NCBI RefSeq assembly: GCF_905404315.1
Contig: NC_066290.1
Location: 8,369,453 to 8,433,452 of the forward strand
DNA: 64,000 bases
DNA from: Leptidea sinapis
Lineage: Eukaryota > Arthropoda > Insecta > Lepidoptera > Pieridae
Direction: 5' to 3'
Below are positions 22,401 through 31,234 of this stretch, piece after piece (position 1 is the first letter of the stretch; each line of letters begins with the position of its first letter). The position numbers were made by a program, and so were the translations under genes. Below the pieces are notes generated by a model. That model was not told where the DNA came from, made no database searches, and saw nothing but the letters and a program-made list of their open reading frames with translations.

Positions 22401-25400
22401 AATTTGTATAATAGATAAGTCACTCCAAGAAGTCTGCGAACGCCCCAGGAGTTTTCTGTACTTCTGGAAGGAGCTGGGCTGATTGGAGTGACTGGCTAAA
22501 ATGGACACAATATGGACCCAAAACAGGAGCCCCTTTACCAATACAAATGTACCCAGTGATATAAACTAATGCTGACGACATGCGGCTTTCAGGTCTGTGC
22601 CTGGCGTCAGGTGTATCGCCGCTGGTGCGGGGTAACAAGATCTTCAGCAACCAGGACGCGGTGGAGAAGGCCGTGGGCGGCGGACAGTGCCTCTACAAGA
22701 TATCCTCCTACACGTCCTTCCCCATGCACGACTTCTACAGGTCAGTCATCTCGTCGATACACCCTTTTTTACCGACTTCAAAAAAGGACGAGGTTGTCAA
22801 TTCGACTGTAATAATATAATGAAATCAAATAATTCTAACTACATTATGTATTTTTTTTTTATTGAATTAGGCGTTACTTTGCGGAATTCCATAATTATAC
22901 AAATGATTTAAGTTTTCTTTAGTGTTAATGCCGCCAATATTTGTTTTTAAAACAATTCGACACGTGTTTCGCCTCTACACGAGGCATCCTCAGGACGTGT
23001 TGTCTCGCCAAAATCTGGCACGTCGGAGTCTCGACGGAGTCTCGTTGAGTCTCACCTCGTGTAGAGGCGAAACACGTGTCGAATTATTTTAAAAACAAAT
23101 ATTGGCGGAATCCTACTAATATTATAAATGTGAAAGTTTGTATGTCTGGATGTATGTTTGAACTTCTTTAACGCAAAATCTACTGAATAGATTTTGATGA
23201 AACTTTACAATAATATTGCTTACACACCAGAATTACAAAAAAGATCAATACAATTTATATGGCATAACAACGTTTGCCGGGTCAGCTGGTTAACACTAAA
23301 GAAAACTTAAATCATTTATACATTATATATATTGATTATTAAGTTGTAGAAGAATACGCATTAATTGTTTTACTCTTTAGTGCATAATATAATAATGTTT
23401 TGGAAACGTTTGTTGAAGTCGGTTGTTTTTTTGTTATTTTTTTTTAATTTATTTTAAAGCCATGTTTCACAATACTTTCCCATTAGTTGAGAATACTAGC
23501 TGCCGTCATCTAAGTGAGATCAGGTCAATAAAAATTACCGTGTGCAGTCTGATGTTAATGTGACAAGGATTCGTACCTGCTTATCTTATTATGTACTCTG
23601 TAGACGTTTCACGTTAAAACAACAAGAGGCAATGTTAATAGTAACCTTATTATTATTTTGTACATTAAAGTTTGTATTCAACGTCAAATTACGCGAACGC
23701 GATTTCGCGTGGCTATCGCTCAATATCATCAGATAGCGTTAGTTCAAGGTACTGATAGAGTGTATATCCTAAATTTCACATAATCGAAACCTAATAATAA
23801 TAATTTTGGCTTTAATGATTGATTGAACAGTATTTTCTTTTTATTATAATATTTACAATTATACCCATAACATAAATATGTCGGTCATACTCGGGATTGC
23901 AATGGGTTTTCTTAATATTGCATAGAATTAATTACAATTCCCATCATAGAAATACCGGTGAGTAGCTTGTTAGGCTACCATAAGTTGTGCCTATTTATAC
24001 CGCAAAGCAGTAGTTTGCAAATACTCTTTGCATTTTGGGTTAAAGGGCGCGGTTGTCTTTTATGAGCATTATTGCGGTGCTTACAATTTTGTGTGTTCAA
24101 CAATCTTGAGCTTAATAATTATAGGAATTGCTTGAGCAAATATTAATATTGTAGGAATTGCTTGAGTAATATTAATTTACCAGTGGGAGGATCCTTTGCA
24201 CAGGATCCCGGCTAGATTATGGGTACCACAACTGCGCCTTTTTCTGACGTGAAACAGTCATGTGTAAGCATTACTGTGTTTCAGTCTGAAGGGCGCCGTA
24301 GCTAGTGAAATTACTGGGCAAATGAGACTTGACATCTTATGTCGCAAGGTGACGAGCGCAGTTGTAGTGCCACTCAGAATCTTTTAGGTTTTTCAATTAC
24401 CTTGAGCGGCACTGCATTGTAATGGGCAGGGTGTATCAATTAACATCAGCAGAAAGTCCTGCTCGTCTCGTCCCTTACTGTCATAAAAAAATGCGACTTA
24501 GAACTTCGGAACATACAGTCTTTAACAAATGATATACATGATATATAGGAAATAGTTATTTATGCAACTGTTGTGTAATAAGGGGTATTAAAACACGAAT
24601 GTGGATTTATGGCTAATTAGTGTTTTAATACCTAATTATCAACAGTTGCATACAAGACTTTATCTACACCCAAAATATTAATCCTCTAAAACCTTAGGAC
24701 CACGCACTTGCCATTCGGGAGATATGCGCATCTTGTCAAATATCAAAAGTTTTTGTTTTTTTTTTACTCCTGCCATCAAGGCAACATGTGCCTAGCACAA
24801 TAAGCCAATTCATTGTCTCTTTGGTGGGAAATTTTTGACAGGTATTTTGTTTTTATAGACAGCTCCATTGAACTGATCTACATGTTTGATGACCATCTGG
24901 TGGTGAATCTATCGGAAGGTTAGGAATGCAATGTTCTAGTTGGGAAGCCAAATTATTTATATGGCATGACAGTCCCAGTTGGTACTTTATGCTGTATTGG
25001 TGAATTCCTCTTTCACCGTGTTCATTTTTAGATCAGTATGCATTCGCATTTTGCTGATATACTGGGGAATGTTTACTGTTATTAGTTTGTTAACACATTT
25101 ATTAATTTCACAGATGCCAGACGTGTAACACGACTGACCGCAATGCGATTTGTGTCAATTGTATCAAGACGTGTCATTCCGGACACGACGTGGAATTCAT
25201 ACGCCATGACAGGTATGTTTAATTGACTGTGTATGTACGGCCATACATTCAATACAAGTTCAATGTTCGGAGAGTGATCATATCAAATGTATTTTTCTGC
25301 ACAAATTAATCCTCAATGGCTATGTTTGTGCTATAGTGTATAGGTACTATACTTAATATGTATATAATTTATTCGTATAATATAAAACTTTTTTTTCACC

Positions 25401-27780
25401 AAATTATGTTTCAGTGTAAAAATTACTAAAATGTTTGTACAGCTACACCGGGTTTTAGTGTAAATTATATGTAAATGTTATTTGTATTTTTTTATTGGGA
25501 TAGCAAGACACGAGCGTTACACATTATCTTGGCACACCATAGGAATCACAGGAGCGTTGCCGGCTTTTACACTTGTCTTGTATTGTACTAGTAACTAAAG
25601 AGACACATGTCTGTCTGCTTACTCTGTCAGTTACTTTCTAATTAAAAATATCAATGAGTGGTCCAGTTAGTTGTTAGCCAAATTCCTTAGTTTATATAAC
25701 AATCAGGGTATAATATAGCATCGGTGAAAAAATAGAGTTGTAATTAGTAATCGGAGTAGAACACGTTGTGCTTATTTTACGAAATGAAACATTTTATATC
25801 GGAAGTACCAGTTAAATGACGACAATATTTCTGGATTTAATAACCAATACAAATTATATGGATCATACTTTTTGGGACGTCGATGTAGGGTCATTTCTAA
25901 ATCGCAGCCGCTATCTGCCTAGATATGGCTCGCACGACCTCGATACAGTGCGCGCTTAGCTGCTTACAGTAGCCTCATCTATCTAGTAGTTGTGCTCAAA
26001 TAGGTGGTATAATGGGATTTTATGAATGTTTTGTCGTAATCAAAGGATCAGCTATTCTATTGAGACCGTGTTCACGGCTTTTGTTGAGCTAATAAAACAT
26101 GAGATTTACCGTGCCGTGGTGTAATGTGTAAGCATTTTTGTGTTTCGGTCTGAAGGGCGCCCGAGCTAGTGAAATTACTGGGCAAATGAGACTTAACATA
26201 TGATGTTTCAAGGTGACGAGCGCAATTGTAGTGCTGCTTAGAAGAATCCTGAGAAGCACTGCATTGTAATGGGCAGGTCGTATCAATCACCATCAGCTAA
26301 TCTAGCTCGTCTCGTCCCTCATAATGTCATAAAAAAATGCGACTTAGAACTTCGGAACATACAGTCTTTAAAAAATGATATACATGATATATAGGAAATA
26401 GTTATTTATGCAACTGTTGTGTAATAGGGGGTAGTAAAACACGAATGTGGATTTATGGATAATTAGTGTTTTAATACCTAATTATCAACAGTTGCATACA
26501 AGACTTTATCTACACCCAGAATATCAATCCTCTAAAAGATTCTGGAAAAGTTAGCTTACTGCTAACATTAAAACACCAGTCCTAGGAGTAACTTAATATC
26601 ATTCATTACTGATTTTATACAAACTAGCTGACCCGGCAAACGTTGTTTTGCCATATAAAGTATAATTCACGCGATAGTTTTATAAGTAATAAAATATTGC
26701 CTATATTATAGCCTGTACATCATTTTGTTCTATTGTCAATAGTTTTTGCAGCGCACGCAAAAATAGGTTTTCGATTTTACACCTTGTGTTACAAAATAGC
26801 AATTTTATTACGGATCCCTAATTTTAAAAATAGCCTATAGCCTTCCTCAATAAATGGACTACCCAACACTGAAATAATCATTCAAATCGGACCAGTAGTA
26901 CCAGAGATTAGCGCGTTCAAACAAACAAACAAATACTGCAGCTTTATAATATTAGTATAGATAAACTAAGTATTAATGAAACAATTATTTATTTTAGTAG
27001 TAATTTACATTTTGTATAGTGCAATAATTAAAATTCAGTTGAATATAATGTTCTTTTGCAGCGTTTAAAATGAATCGCTCGTTTTTTGTAAACAAAACAA
27101 TAAAAATATTGAAGAAAAATGGCGGGTATTCGAATAATCAAATTTTTTTTTACGGCGTGCGACGTTCTGGTAGTGTGGAACGCGCGTAAACGAAAATGTT
27201 CTTTTTTTGAAATTCATACAGATAGCACGCATCAAGAATGTGGCTGTCTGTTGAAACTCATTGCGCATGAAGGGATCGAAAAAAAATAGGAGTGTTGTTA
27301 TGAAATTCAGTACAACATTACAACACTCGTTTGAATGATGTAATGGTTTTTAGAACATTGGGTGTTTTAATATTGGCAATAAGCTAATTGTTTCAGAATC
27401 TTTAATAGAGGATTTAAAGCATGGGTGTAGATAAAATTAATTTCGAGTGAAGTCCCATACAGGTTAAACATAAGAAAAATTTTAAAGTATAGACACAACT
27501 TATACATAGGTATCACAATTTTGACAACTATCTAAAAAGAGTACTATATTTTTCTTATATGTATCTTAAATTTACTGAAAATTTAAAGATGAAATATATC
27601 AACTTCTAAAAAAAATCCTATGTATATTTAATAGTTTGTATGATAATCAGGTTCTTCTGCGACTGCGGCGCCGGCACGTTGTCCAACCAGTGCCAGCTGC
27701 AAGGCGAACCCACCCAAGACACCGACACGCTCTATGACTCCGCCGCGCCCATGGAGTCGCACACGCTCATGGTCAACTGA
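7422..27780 (+). CDS. FBXO11: F-box only protein 11, 13 coding exons, N-terminus not seen
   Basis: Substrate receptor of an SCF (SKP1-CUL1-F-box) ubiquitin ligase. Coding exons: 7422-7589, 8862-9066, 10357-10484, 11553-11668, 12125-12349, 16876-17120, 17377-17703, 18366-18560, 19790-20095, 20425-20605, 22593-22740, 25114-25212 and 27651-27780 (stop TGA). All junctions are GT-AG and the frame is continuous for 823 residues. In order: an F-box (YELPDEVLLCILSHL, CKRFNTIANDTELW), a linker with WKESFRQLYYG, many parallel beta-helix (CASH/PbH1) repeats such as GGIYVHEKGQG and SNPTLKRNKIFDG, and a C-terminal UBR-type zinc finger with Cys/His (CQTCNTTDRNAICVNC to FFCDCGAG). The protein matches vertebrate FBXO11 throughout the beta-helix. 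The first visible exon opens in mid-codon at an acceptor (AG 7420-7421), so the N-terminal exon(s) lie upstream. Odd: exons 3-4 hold an extra Ser/Ala/Cys/Thr-rich loop, and several introns hold transposons. Confidence 0.97.
7681..7979 (-). mobile_element. Jockey-type LINE 3' tail in FBXO11 intron
   Basis: On the minus strand it runs from the CACCTTCGCACGACACGCC region to the GTTTGTCCTCCTATTCGATAAAAAAA end, the same 3' end as the long LINE copies. It lies about 90 bases downstream of the F-box exon donor, antisense to FBXO11. Confidence 0.88.
9101..9295 (+). mobile_element. Non-autonomous Helitron in FBXO11 intron
   Basis: It begins TCTATATATATATAAGAG and ends GGTCAGCTAG. It sits between A (9100) and T (9296), following Helitron rules: 5' TC, 3' CTRR, AT target, no duplication. 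Its interior (CGAAATCTCTGGAACC) matches the inverted copy at 63326-63482. It starts only 34 bases downstream of the donor of the preceding exon. Confidence 0.75.
9452..9712 (-). repeat. SINE-like repeat family S1, minus-strand copy
   Basis: A member of a roughly 300-base family also found at 24180, 26095, 36653, 42695 and 51752. Its plus orientation runs from CCAGTGGGAGGCTCCTTTGC through GGGCGCCGTAGCTAGTG to CTCGTCTCGTCCCTTA plus A's. Some parts of this copy are diverged or missing. There is no protein coding. The poly-A tail suggests a SINE, but no tRNA promoter boxes are evident. Confidence 0.75.
9822..10342 (+). mobile_element. CR1-like LINE 3' fragment abutting an FBXO11 splice acceptor
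   Basis: It is homologous to 37950-38520. It includes ATATTTGTGCTGCAGAAGAG and SFVGRCICFY-like coding, and ends in the family's TATTTGAATTTGAAT tail at 10342. The next 14 bases are TGTCTTCATTCCAG, the polypyrimidine tract and AG of FBXO11 exon 10357. The branch point of this intron must therefore lie in LINE sequence or in those few bases. Confidence 0.85.
10663..10870 (+). mobile_element. Penelope-like pLTR fragment with inverted tail
   Basis: An inverted tail (10663-10735: GGCGTTACTTTTCGGAAATC) is followed by a candidate hammerhead segment and then the same tail forward (ATTAACATTAAAGAAAACTT, to about 10870). Related copies are at 22853-23330 and 62928-63092. The insertion is defined by the uninterrupted copy of its host MITE at 1600-1880. 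Assignment to Penelope-like elements is inferred from the ribozyme-like core and the inverted arrangement; no reverse transcriptase is present. Confidence 0.5.
10764..10818 (+). ncRNA. Candidate type I hammerhead ribozyme (short stem III variant)
   Basis: CTGAGGA (10776-10782) is followed by one extra T, the hairpin GCCTC/GAGGC (10784-10788 with 10794-10798, loop GTGTA), GAAA (10799-10802), C-AC-GUC (10803-10808), and GAATTGTT, which pairs with AACA and CT upstream to form stem I. All invariant core bases are present (C3 U4 G5 A6, G8 A9, G12 A13 A14, H17=C). Stem III is shorter than in the other copies. The extra T after A9 departs from the consensus. Confidence 0.5.
11704..11795. repeat. Two inverted 5' ends of family S1
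   Basis: The sequence AGAGGCTCCTTTGCACAGGA, continuing to GCTAGATTATGGGTACC, is followed at once by its inverted counterpart GGTACCCATAATCTAGCC. It forms a head-to-head remnant of two S1 copies. Confidence 0.6.
12584..12880. mobile_element. Tc1/mariner-type MITE
   Basis: Its long imperfect inverted repeats (about 85 bases each) begin CAGAATGTCCTAG on the left and CAGGGTGTCCCAG on the right. They are flanked by TA on both sides (12582-12583 and 12881-12882), the mariner target duplication. The 297-base interior has no coding frame. Confidence 0.75.
13328..16836 (-). mobile_element. 5'-truncated non-LTR retrotransposon with 12-bp target duplication
   Basis: A LINE lies antisense to FBXO11 within the intron before exon 16876. 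CTCGTACGAGTA occurs at 13316-13327 and at 16837-16848, exactly bracketing the element: a 12-bp target-site duplication. The 5' end is cut inside the endonuclease domain; the 3' end has a short UTR ending in a CTATAACC-type tail. The coding content is described separately. Confidence 0.9.
13404..16836 (-). pseudogene. LINE ORF2: endonuclease (partial), reverse transcriptase, RNase H
   Basis: A nearly uninterrupted frame of over 1,080 residues. It begins in the middle of an AP-type endonuclease (AADCNAHHPLWG, SCSDHRW). It continues through reverse transcriptase (KSAGPDGIFPALL, YRPISLTSF, GCPQGGVISPLLW, VGYADDLTILI) and RNase H (FKDGSKT, AECMGIIEA, LSDSKS, WIKGHSNSRGNDGADELA). RNase H plus APE-type endonuclease points to the I/Loa/R1 group. 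Damage: the N-terminus is lost, a TGA stands where the family has Arg at 13570-13572, and one frameshift lies near 13520, after which SYRAKHLGSPRTLPEV continues to the true end near 13404. The damage is slight, so the insertion is fairly young. Confidence 0.9.
17740..17900 (-). mobile_element. Short RTE-like LINE 3' fragment
   Basis: The TATTGGCAAAGGCCTCCTC segment and the following CTTCCGGTCCAAATATTTGG resemble, in minus orientation, the end of the LINE fragment at 43386-43595. It lies just after the FBXO11 exon ending at 17703. Confidence 0.5.
20838..21118 (+). mobile_element. Jockey-type LINE 3' tail in FBXO11 intron
   Basis: It opens with GAATTCCACCTTCGCATGTC, passes through AGCTGTGGAATGAGCTTG and GTGATCACTTAACAACAGG, and ends in A's. 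It is a degraded copy of the tail at 34930-35245, with small indels. Confidence 0.85.
21621..21968 (+). mobile_element. CR1-like LINE 3' tail in FBXO11 intron
   Basis: ATGCCTACTACTCGGCTAAG to AAATATTTGAATAG matches 38190-38520, with part of the 3' UTR deleted between GTAAACA and GGCCTGAGGCA. Confidence 0.8.
22140..22412. repeat. Inverted pair of tRNA-derived SINE copies
   Basis: The right copy (about 22309-22412, plus strand) has a near-cloverleaf. The acceptor GAATGGT/ATTGTTC pairs with wobbles; the D arm is GCTCAGTTGG..GAGC; the B box is GGTTTGAGTCC inside GCGGG..CCCGC. A tail TAAATTTTAGTTACAG follows. The left copy (22143-22215) repeats the T arm and tail in reverse complement. The anticodon stem has a mismatch and position 33 is not T, so this is a SINE head rather than a functional tRNA. 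Confidence 0.6.
22949..23003 (-). ncRNA. Candidate type I hammerhead ribozyme
   Basis: Minus-strand reading: stem I strand, CUGAGGA (22993-22987), extra U, GCCUC-GUGUA-GAGGC hairpin, GAAA (22970-22967), C-ACGU-GUC (short stem III with a palindromic ACGU loop), then the second stem I strand GAAUUGUUUU. Cleavage would be expected after GUC, at 22959. Stem I is 2 bp, a 2x2 internal loop, then AACA/UGUU. Confidence 0.5.
23111..23289 (+). mobile_element. Non-autonomous Helitron with definable empty site
   Basis: It starts TCCTACTAATATTATAAATG and ends GGGTCAGCTGG, inserted between A (23110) and T (23290). Joining the flanks restores GGCGGAATTAACAC, the sequence seen uninterrupted in related copies (for example 10832-10845). 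Its boundaries are therefore confirmed to the base. Confidence 0.85.
24180..24482 (+). repeat. SINE-like family S1, near-complete copy
   Basis: It runs from CCAGTGGGAGGATCC through GAAGGGCGCCGTAGCTAGTG and GGCACTGCATTGTAATGGGC to CTCGTCTCGTCCCTTACTG, followed by A's. It is joined directly to a 200-base segment that is repeated with it at 26.1 kb. Confidence 0.8.
24483..24685. repeat. Hairpin repeat, copy 1
   Basis: Imperfect inverted arms GCAACTGTTGTGTAATAAGG and CCTAATTATCAACAGTTGC enclose GTATTAAAACAC and GTGTTTTAATAC. The whole segment, with its S1 neighbour, recurs at 26330-26540 with few differences. Confidence 0.7.
26095..26540 (+). repeat. Partial S1 plus hairpin repeat, copy 2
   Basis: A direct repeat of 24290-24685: GTGTTTCGGTCTGAAGGGCG through the S1 tail, then TGCGACTTAGAACTTCGG and the GCAACTGTTG hairpin. 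The S1 5' end is missing. Both copies share the junction between S1 and the hairpin unit, so they arose by duplication of a composite. Confidence 0.75.
26624..26961 (-). mobile_element. Non-autonomous Helitron in last FBXO11 intron
   Basis: On the minus strand it starts TCTATACTAATATTATAAAG and ends GCCGGGTCAGCTAG, between A and T. It shares its ends with the Helitron at 23111 but has a different, longer interior. Confidence 0.75.
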
Positions 27781-30245
27781 GAGACACACCTCGCGCGCCC
27801 GCCGACACACGCTTGGCATGCAGTTCATTAAAAAATATACAATCTGCCTCGTCATGCCTAGGGTTGCCAACATATCCAGGAACAAATAGAGTATATATTT
27901 AATTCCAGAGAGAATAATTAAATAGTGCTACTAGATAATACTAATGCATCTAAATTTTCTAAAAGATTTTTGATATTATCGTGCGCAAAGTTCGATTTTG
28001 CGTTCGCAAAGTTCAACTTTTCCACACGATGAGAAGAGCGTGCGGGAACGTTTGAAATTAATTATAGTGGTCGAGCTTTGCGCAACTTAATAGGAAAAAT
28101 AGTATACTAATGTATATAGCAAATAGTAATGTACTATTTGCTCCAACAACTTGTTACGTTTGCTTTATTTTTTCACCTGCCCGATTATGACTGCATTCAC
28201 CACACAGTGTATTTAGTGCAGTTAATAGAAAACATTTATTTGTTTAAGGTCAAGAAGTATAGCTGGCATTTGGAAAAGAATACTTTAATATTCTGAATTA
28301 CTTTAACGATAAAAGGCTGAAATAGAGCACAATACTCTATTTTGGAGTACGGTTGGCAACCCTGGTCATGCCAGATGAAGCAAAGATTATATTTTGGAAT
28401 TGTCATTATAAGTCGGTGATCACTACAATTGATATGTGCCTGTATAACTATTGGTACTCGCGCTGTGTACGAGGTTTAAAATTGTGACAAGGAATTGATG
28501 TTTTTCTATCATTGCGGATGTATGTCCGATAACTGTACATAATTTTATATTACAAAATGACTGATACACAACCAATTACTTGTGCTTGAACATTATGAAA
28601 CACAGTTGTATTGAAAGTGTATCGTTTTGTGTCGAATTATTATTCAATTATATTAATTGACATTTAGTTTAATACCATTAATGCAATGCTTATTATTTTG
28701 ATTTTTGTGGCGCGATTTCTAATAAAATGGAAGCACATGCAAATGTTTGTGTATCAGACAGATAATTCAATGTATGTCACCTTTGTAGCGATCATTTTTA
28801 TTAGCTAAAACTTTCACAATCACAATAATATGTCGCTTAACCACAAACGGTTGTGCCCTAGCGTTTTCATACATTGTAACTTAGACAGAGATATACATGG
28901 TATTGCTACTGTTGCTGTTTATGTAGACATTATCTTCATCGGTACTTAATTATATTATTATATTTGGTCGTGTAGTATCTATCATACATTCTCAAATTGT
29001 AATTCACACCATAATCTCGGAGAATCACATTGGTAATTAATTAGAATATTGTTTTGTAAGTGTATGTAACAAATAGTGGACATTATCATATAATATGTGT
29101 AATTTACTATTTAAATCACGGGAAGAAGCTATTGAATTACTTGGGTTAACATTTCTAGTATTATAACATAGCGACTATGTCAGGATTGCTCACTGTACTA
29201 TAAACTATTTTTAACTATTGACGACAATATTTTTTTTACACAACGGAGCATTTATGAAGCTTTCCTGACTTTGAAGGATTTCTGCCGGTTTTAGTTAATA
29301 AAAATAATGTTAAGTGTGTGGGGAGAAGGCGCGCGTCGAACTGTAATCTCTTTGCCATAGGACCGCCTCGCCGAGCGACCGCCGGCTCTCGTAGCGCATT
29401 TTGTAAATATTTATGTCAAACAATAATCGAAGATGTAGTAGTTAAAGTATTTGTATCATTATATTTTTTATTATTGATCACAATATGTATGTTTAATAAT
29501 TGTAATGTATTATGTACGTTATACTCACTGGTCTGTCGCGACGAATGTTCCCGATATATCAAACGTTAGATTGTATATTATTGAGTCGAGAACGGACGTG
29601 CGTACTAGCGGTAGTGGAAGATTTTTAGGTACAATTTGTTGATGTAAACGGATTGGACATCGAAGCTCGAAGGGATGTGAGACGAGAAGCAATGCTAAGG
29701 TAAGGGAGTGCTGTTAGAATTAAGGTTATCAAATAAGCTATCAAAGTCTTAATGACTCCGTAATCACTGTTTCCATTCGTCGAGTCAGCGCGGCGTTCGA
29801 ATCTGCTTTTTTGTAATCCCTAATCTGTGATCATCGCATATATATATATAAGATATTTTAGTTCATCATACAGAAATTAATGAGAATTATTCTATGTATC
29901 GAAATTATCGTGGAGCCGATGCTTTATTTTATTGAATGTGAAATTGTTATTTATTGAATCGTCAGTATGTTCTTAATTTATTGAATTTACATCTGGATAT
30001 ATTATGTTTATACCTGAAATACCATTGTAAAAGCCGTGATATACATCATATAATATACATTGGAATTTTATTTTAACTAACCTCTGAAACTCTACCATAA
30101 TACATGGATCACCACAATTTCATACCCAACAGCTGGTGAAACCAATTTCGTGTAATATTGTAATTGTATTCCACTTCAAACAACCTGAGAAAACCCTTAA
30201 TTAAATGTACGTAGGACGATCAAATAAAGGTTAGAAATAGATAAT
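27781..30245 (+). other. FBXO11 3' untranslated region (predicted)
   Basis: After the FBXO11 stop there are about 2.4 kb with no repeat family shared elsewhere in the window and no domain-bearing frame. AATAAA at 30223-30228 lies just before the first clear transposon (30262). An earlier AATAAA near 28721 could give a shorter form. The true end needs transcript data. Confidence 0.5.
30223..30228 (+). terminator. Likely FBXO11 polyadenylation signal
   Basis: A canonical AATAAA in the context CAAATAAAGGTTAG, positioned between the long 3' UTR and a DNA transposon. Confidence 0.4.
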
Positions 30246-30261
30246 GCTTAAGTATTTTTAA

Positions 30262-30505
30262 AGCCGGCGCTACGCATGTGCACAATGATGTATTTACATA
30301 TTTGAAAGAACATTGCTTACAATATTTGCATATCTGCCAGAAATGTTTCACAATCCTTTGAACGCACAGTTTACATATAGACTTCAAAGATGGATGACGA
30401 TTTTGGGGACACGAAATGGCAAACCCACATATTTAAACAAATATTTGACAATAGTATCAAGAACCCGTGCCACACAATTGTTTGCGCACATGTGTAGCGC
30501 CGGCT
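30262..30505. mobile_element. Harbinger-like MITE
   Basis: The inverted termini AGCCGGCGCTAC are perfect for 12 bases and similar for about 24 (ACGCATGTGC / ACACATGTGC). TAA flanks both ends (30259-30261 and 30506-30508). It is 244 bases long with no coding capacity. It does not share termini with the element at 101-1252. Confidence 0.75.
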
Positions 30506-31234
30506 TAAGAATAAGAATAAAATATTCCGTGCCACACCCATAAATTACATATTAAAAATCATTTTTTGGTAGTTCTTTACACAGTTTTCTTTAAACTCGG
30601 ACAAAAAAACTGGCTCTTTAGCCAGAAATAGTAACTATAGTAAAATGGTCGAGATGTTCAATAATGACCAAACCTTTCCTATTCTTGAAAAGAGCCCGTG
30701 ATGCTTGCGGCTGAACGAATCTTTAATTTTTTAGAGGTTGGTGATGGTCTCTTCTAGGTCATAGACAAATTTTGTTTCTGGACCATATTTGTCCATGCCT
30801 ATAAATCAAGCTAAGAAAGGTTCAGGATCTAGTTAAAACATTCTTATCTCTTGAACAACTCGCTGCGGTCTTCTGCGAAAATAAGAATAGTAGGAAAATG
30901 GATGAGGAGAGAGCGAATACAAGCAGAAGGGAAGGGAGAAAGGGAAACAATTTTAGAATCTTATTAAGTTTTGTAGGTATGAATAATAAATCGAAATTTC
31001 TTTAAACTAGTACCAAACAAGCTCGAGAATGTTCAGTGCATTGGTAAGCATTCTTGGAACCCAGCGTTTGAAATTTTTTTTTCCTCTCTAAGTGTTCCTG
31101 TAAAATGCCATACACGCTTGAACGAGTCTGGAAATCGTTGTTTCTTTGGCTATTATACCTACTGTAAAACGACGATCTGCTAAACCAAATTTTTGTTACT
31201 CGACCCGGTCTTTCAGGACTTGGTCATCTGTGGT

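Larger units (their letters stand above)
22853..23330. mobile_element. Penelope-like pLTR pair, inverted, with nested Helitron
   Basis: In order: inverted tail (22857-22930), inverted hammerhead-like segment (22949-23003), a 40-base junction rich in GTCTCG, a forward partial ribozyme segment (23051-23100), then the forward tail (AACACTAAAGAAAACTT). The forward tail is split by the Helitron at 23111-23289. The two inverted long terminal segments recall Penelope-like elements, which integrate with inverted, truncated pLTRs. No reverse transcriptase is left. Confidence 0.5.

Noticed and set aside
23051..23095. Fourth hammerhead candidate on the plus strand
   Set aside because: The hairpin and GAAA remain, but CTGAGGA is replaced by TTGAGTCTCA-like sequence, so the core is broken.
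29318..29569. 83-residue frame in the FBXO11 3' UTR
   Set aside because: No domain, low-complexity hydrophobic end, and no splice or start context to support translation.
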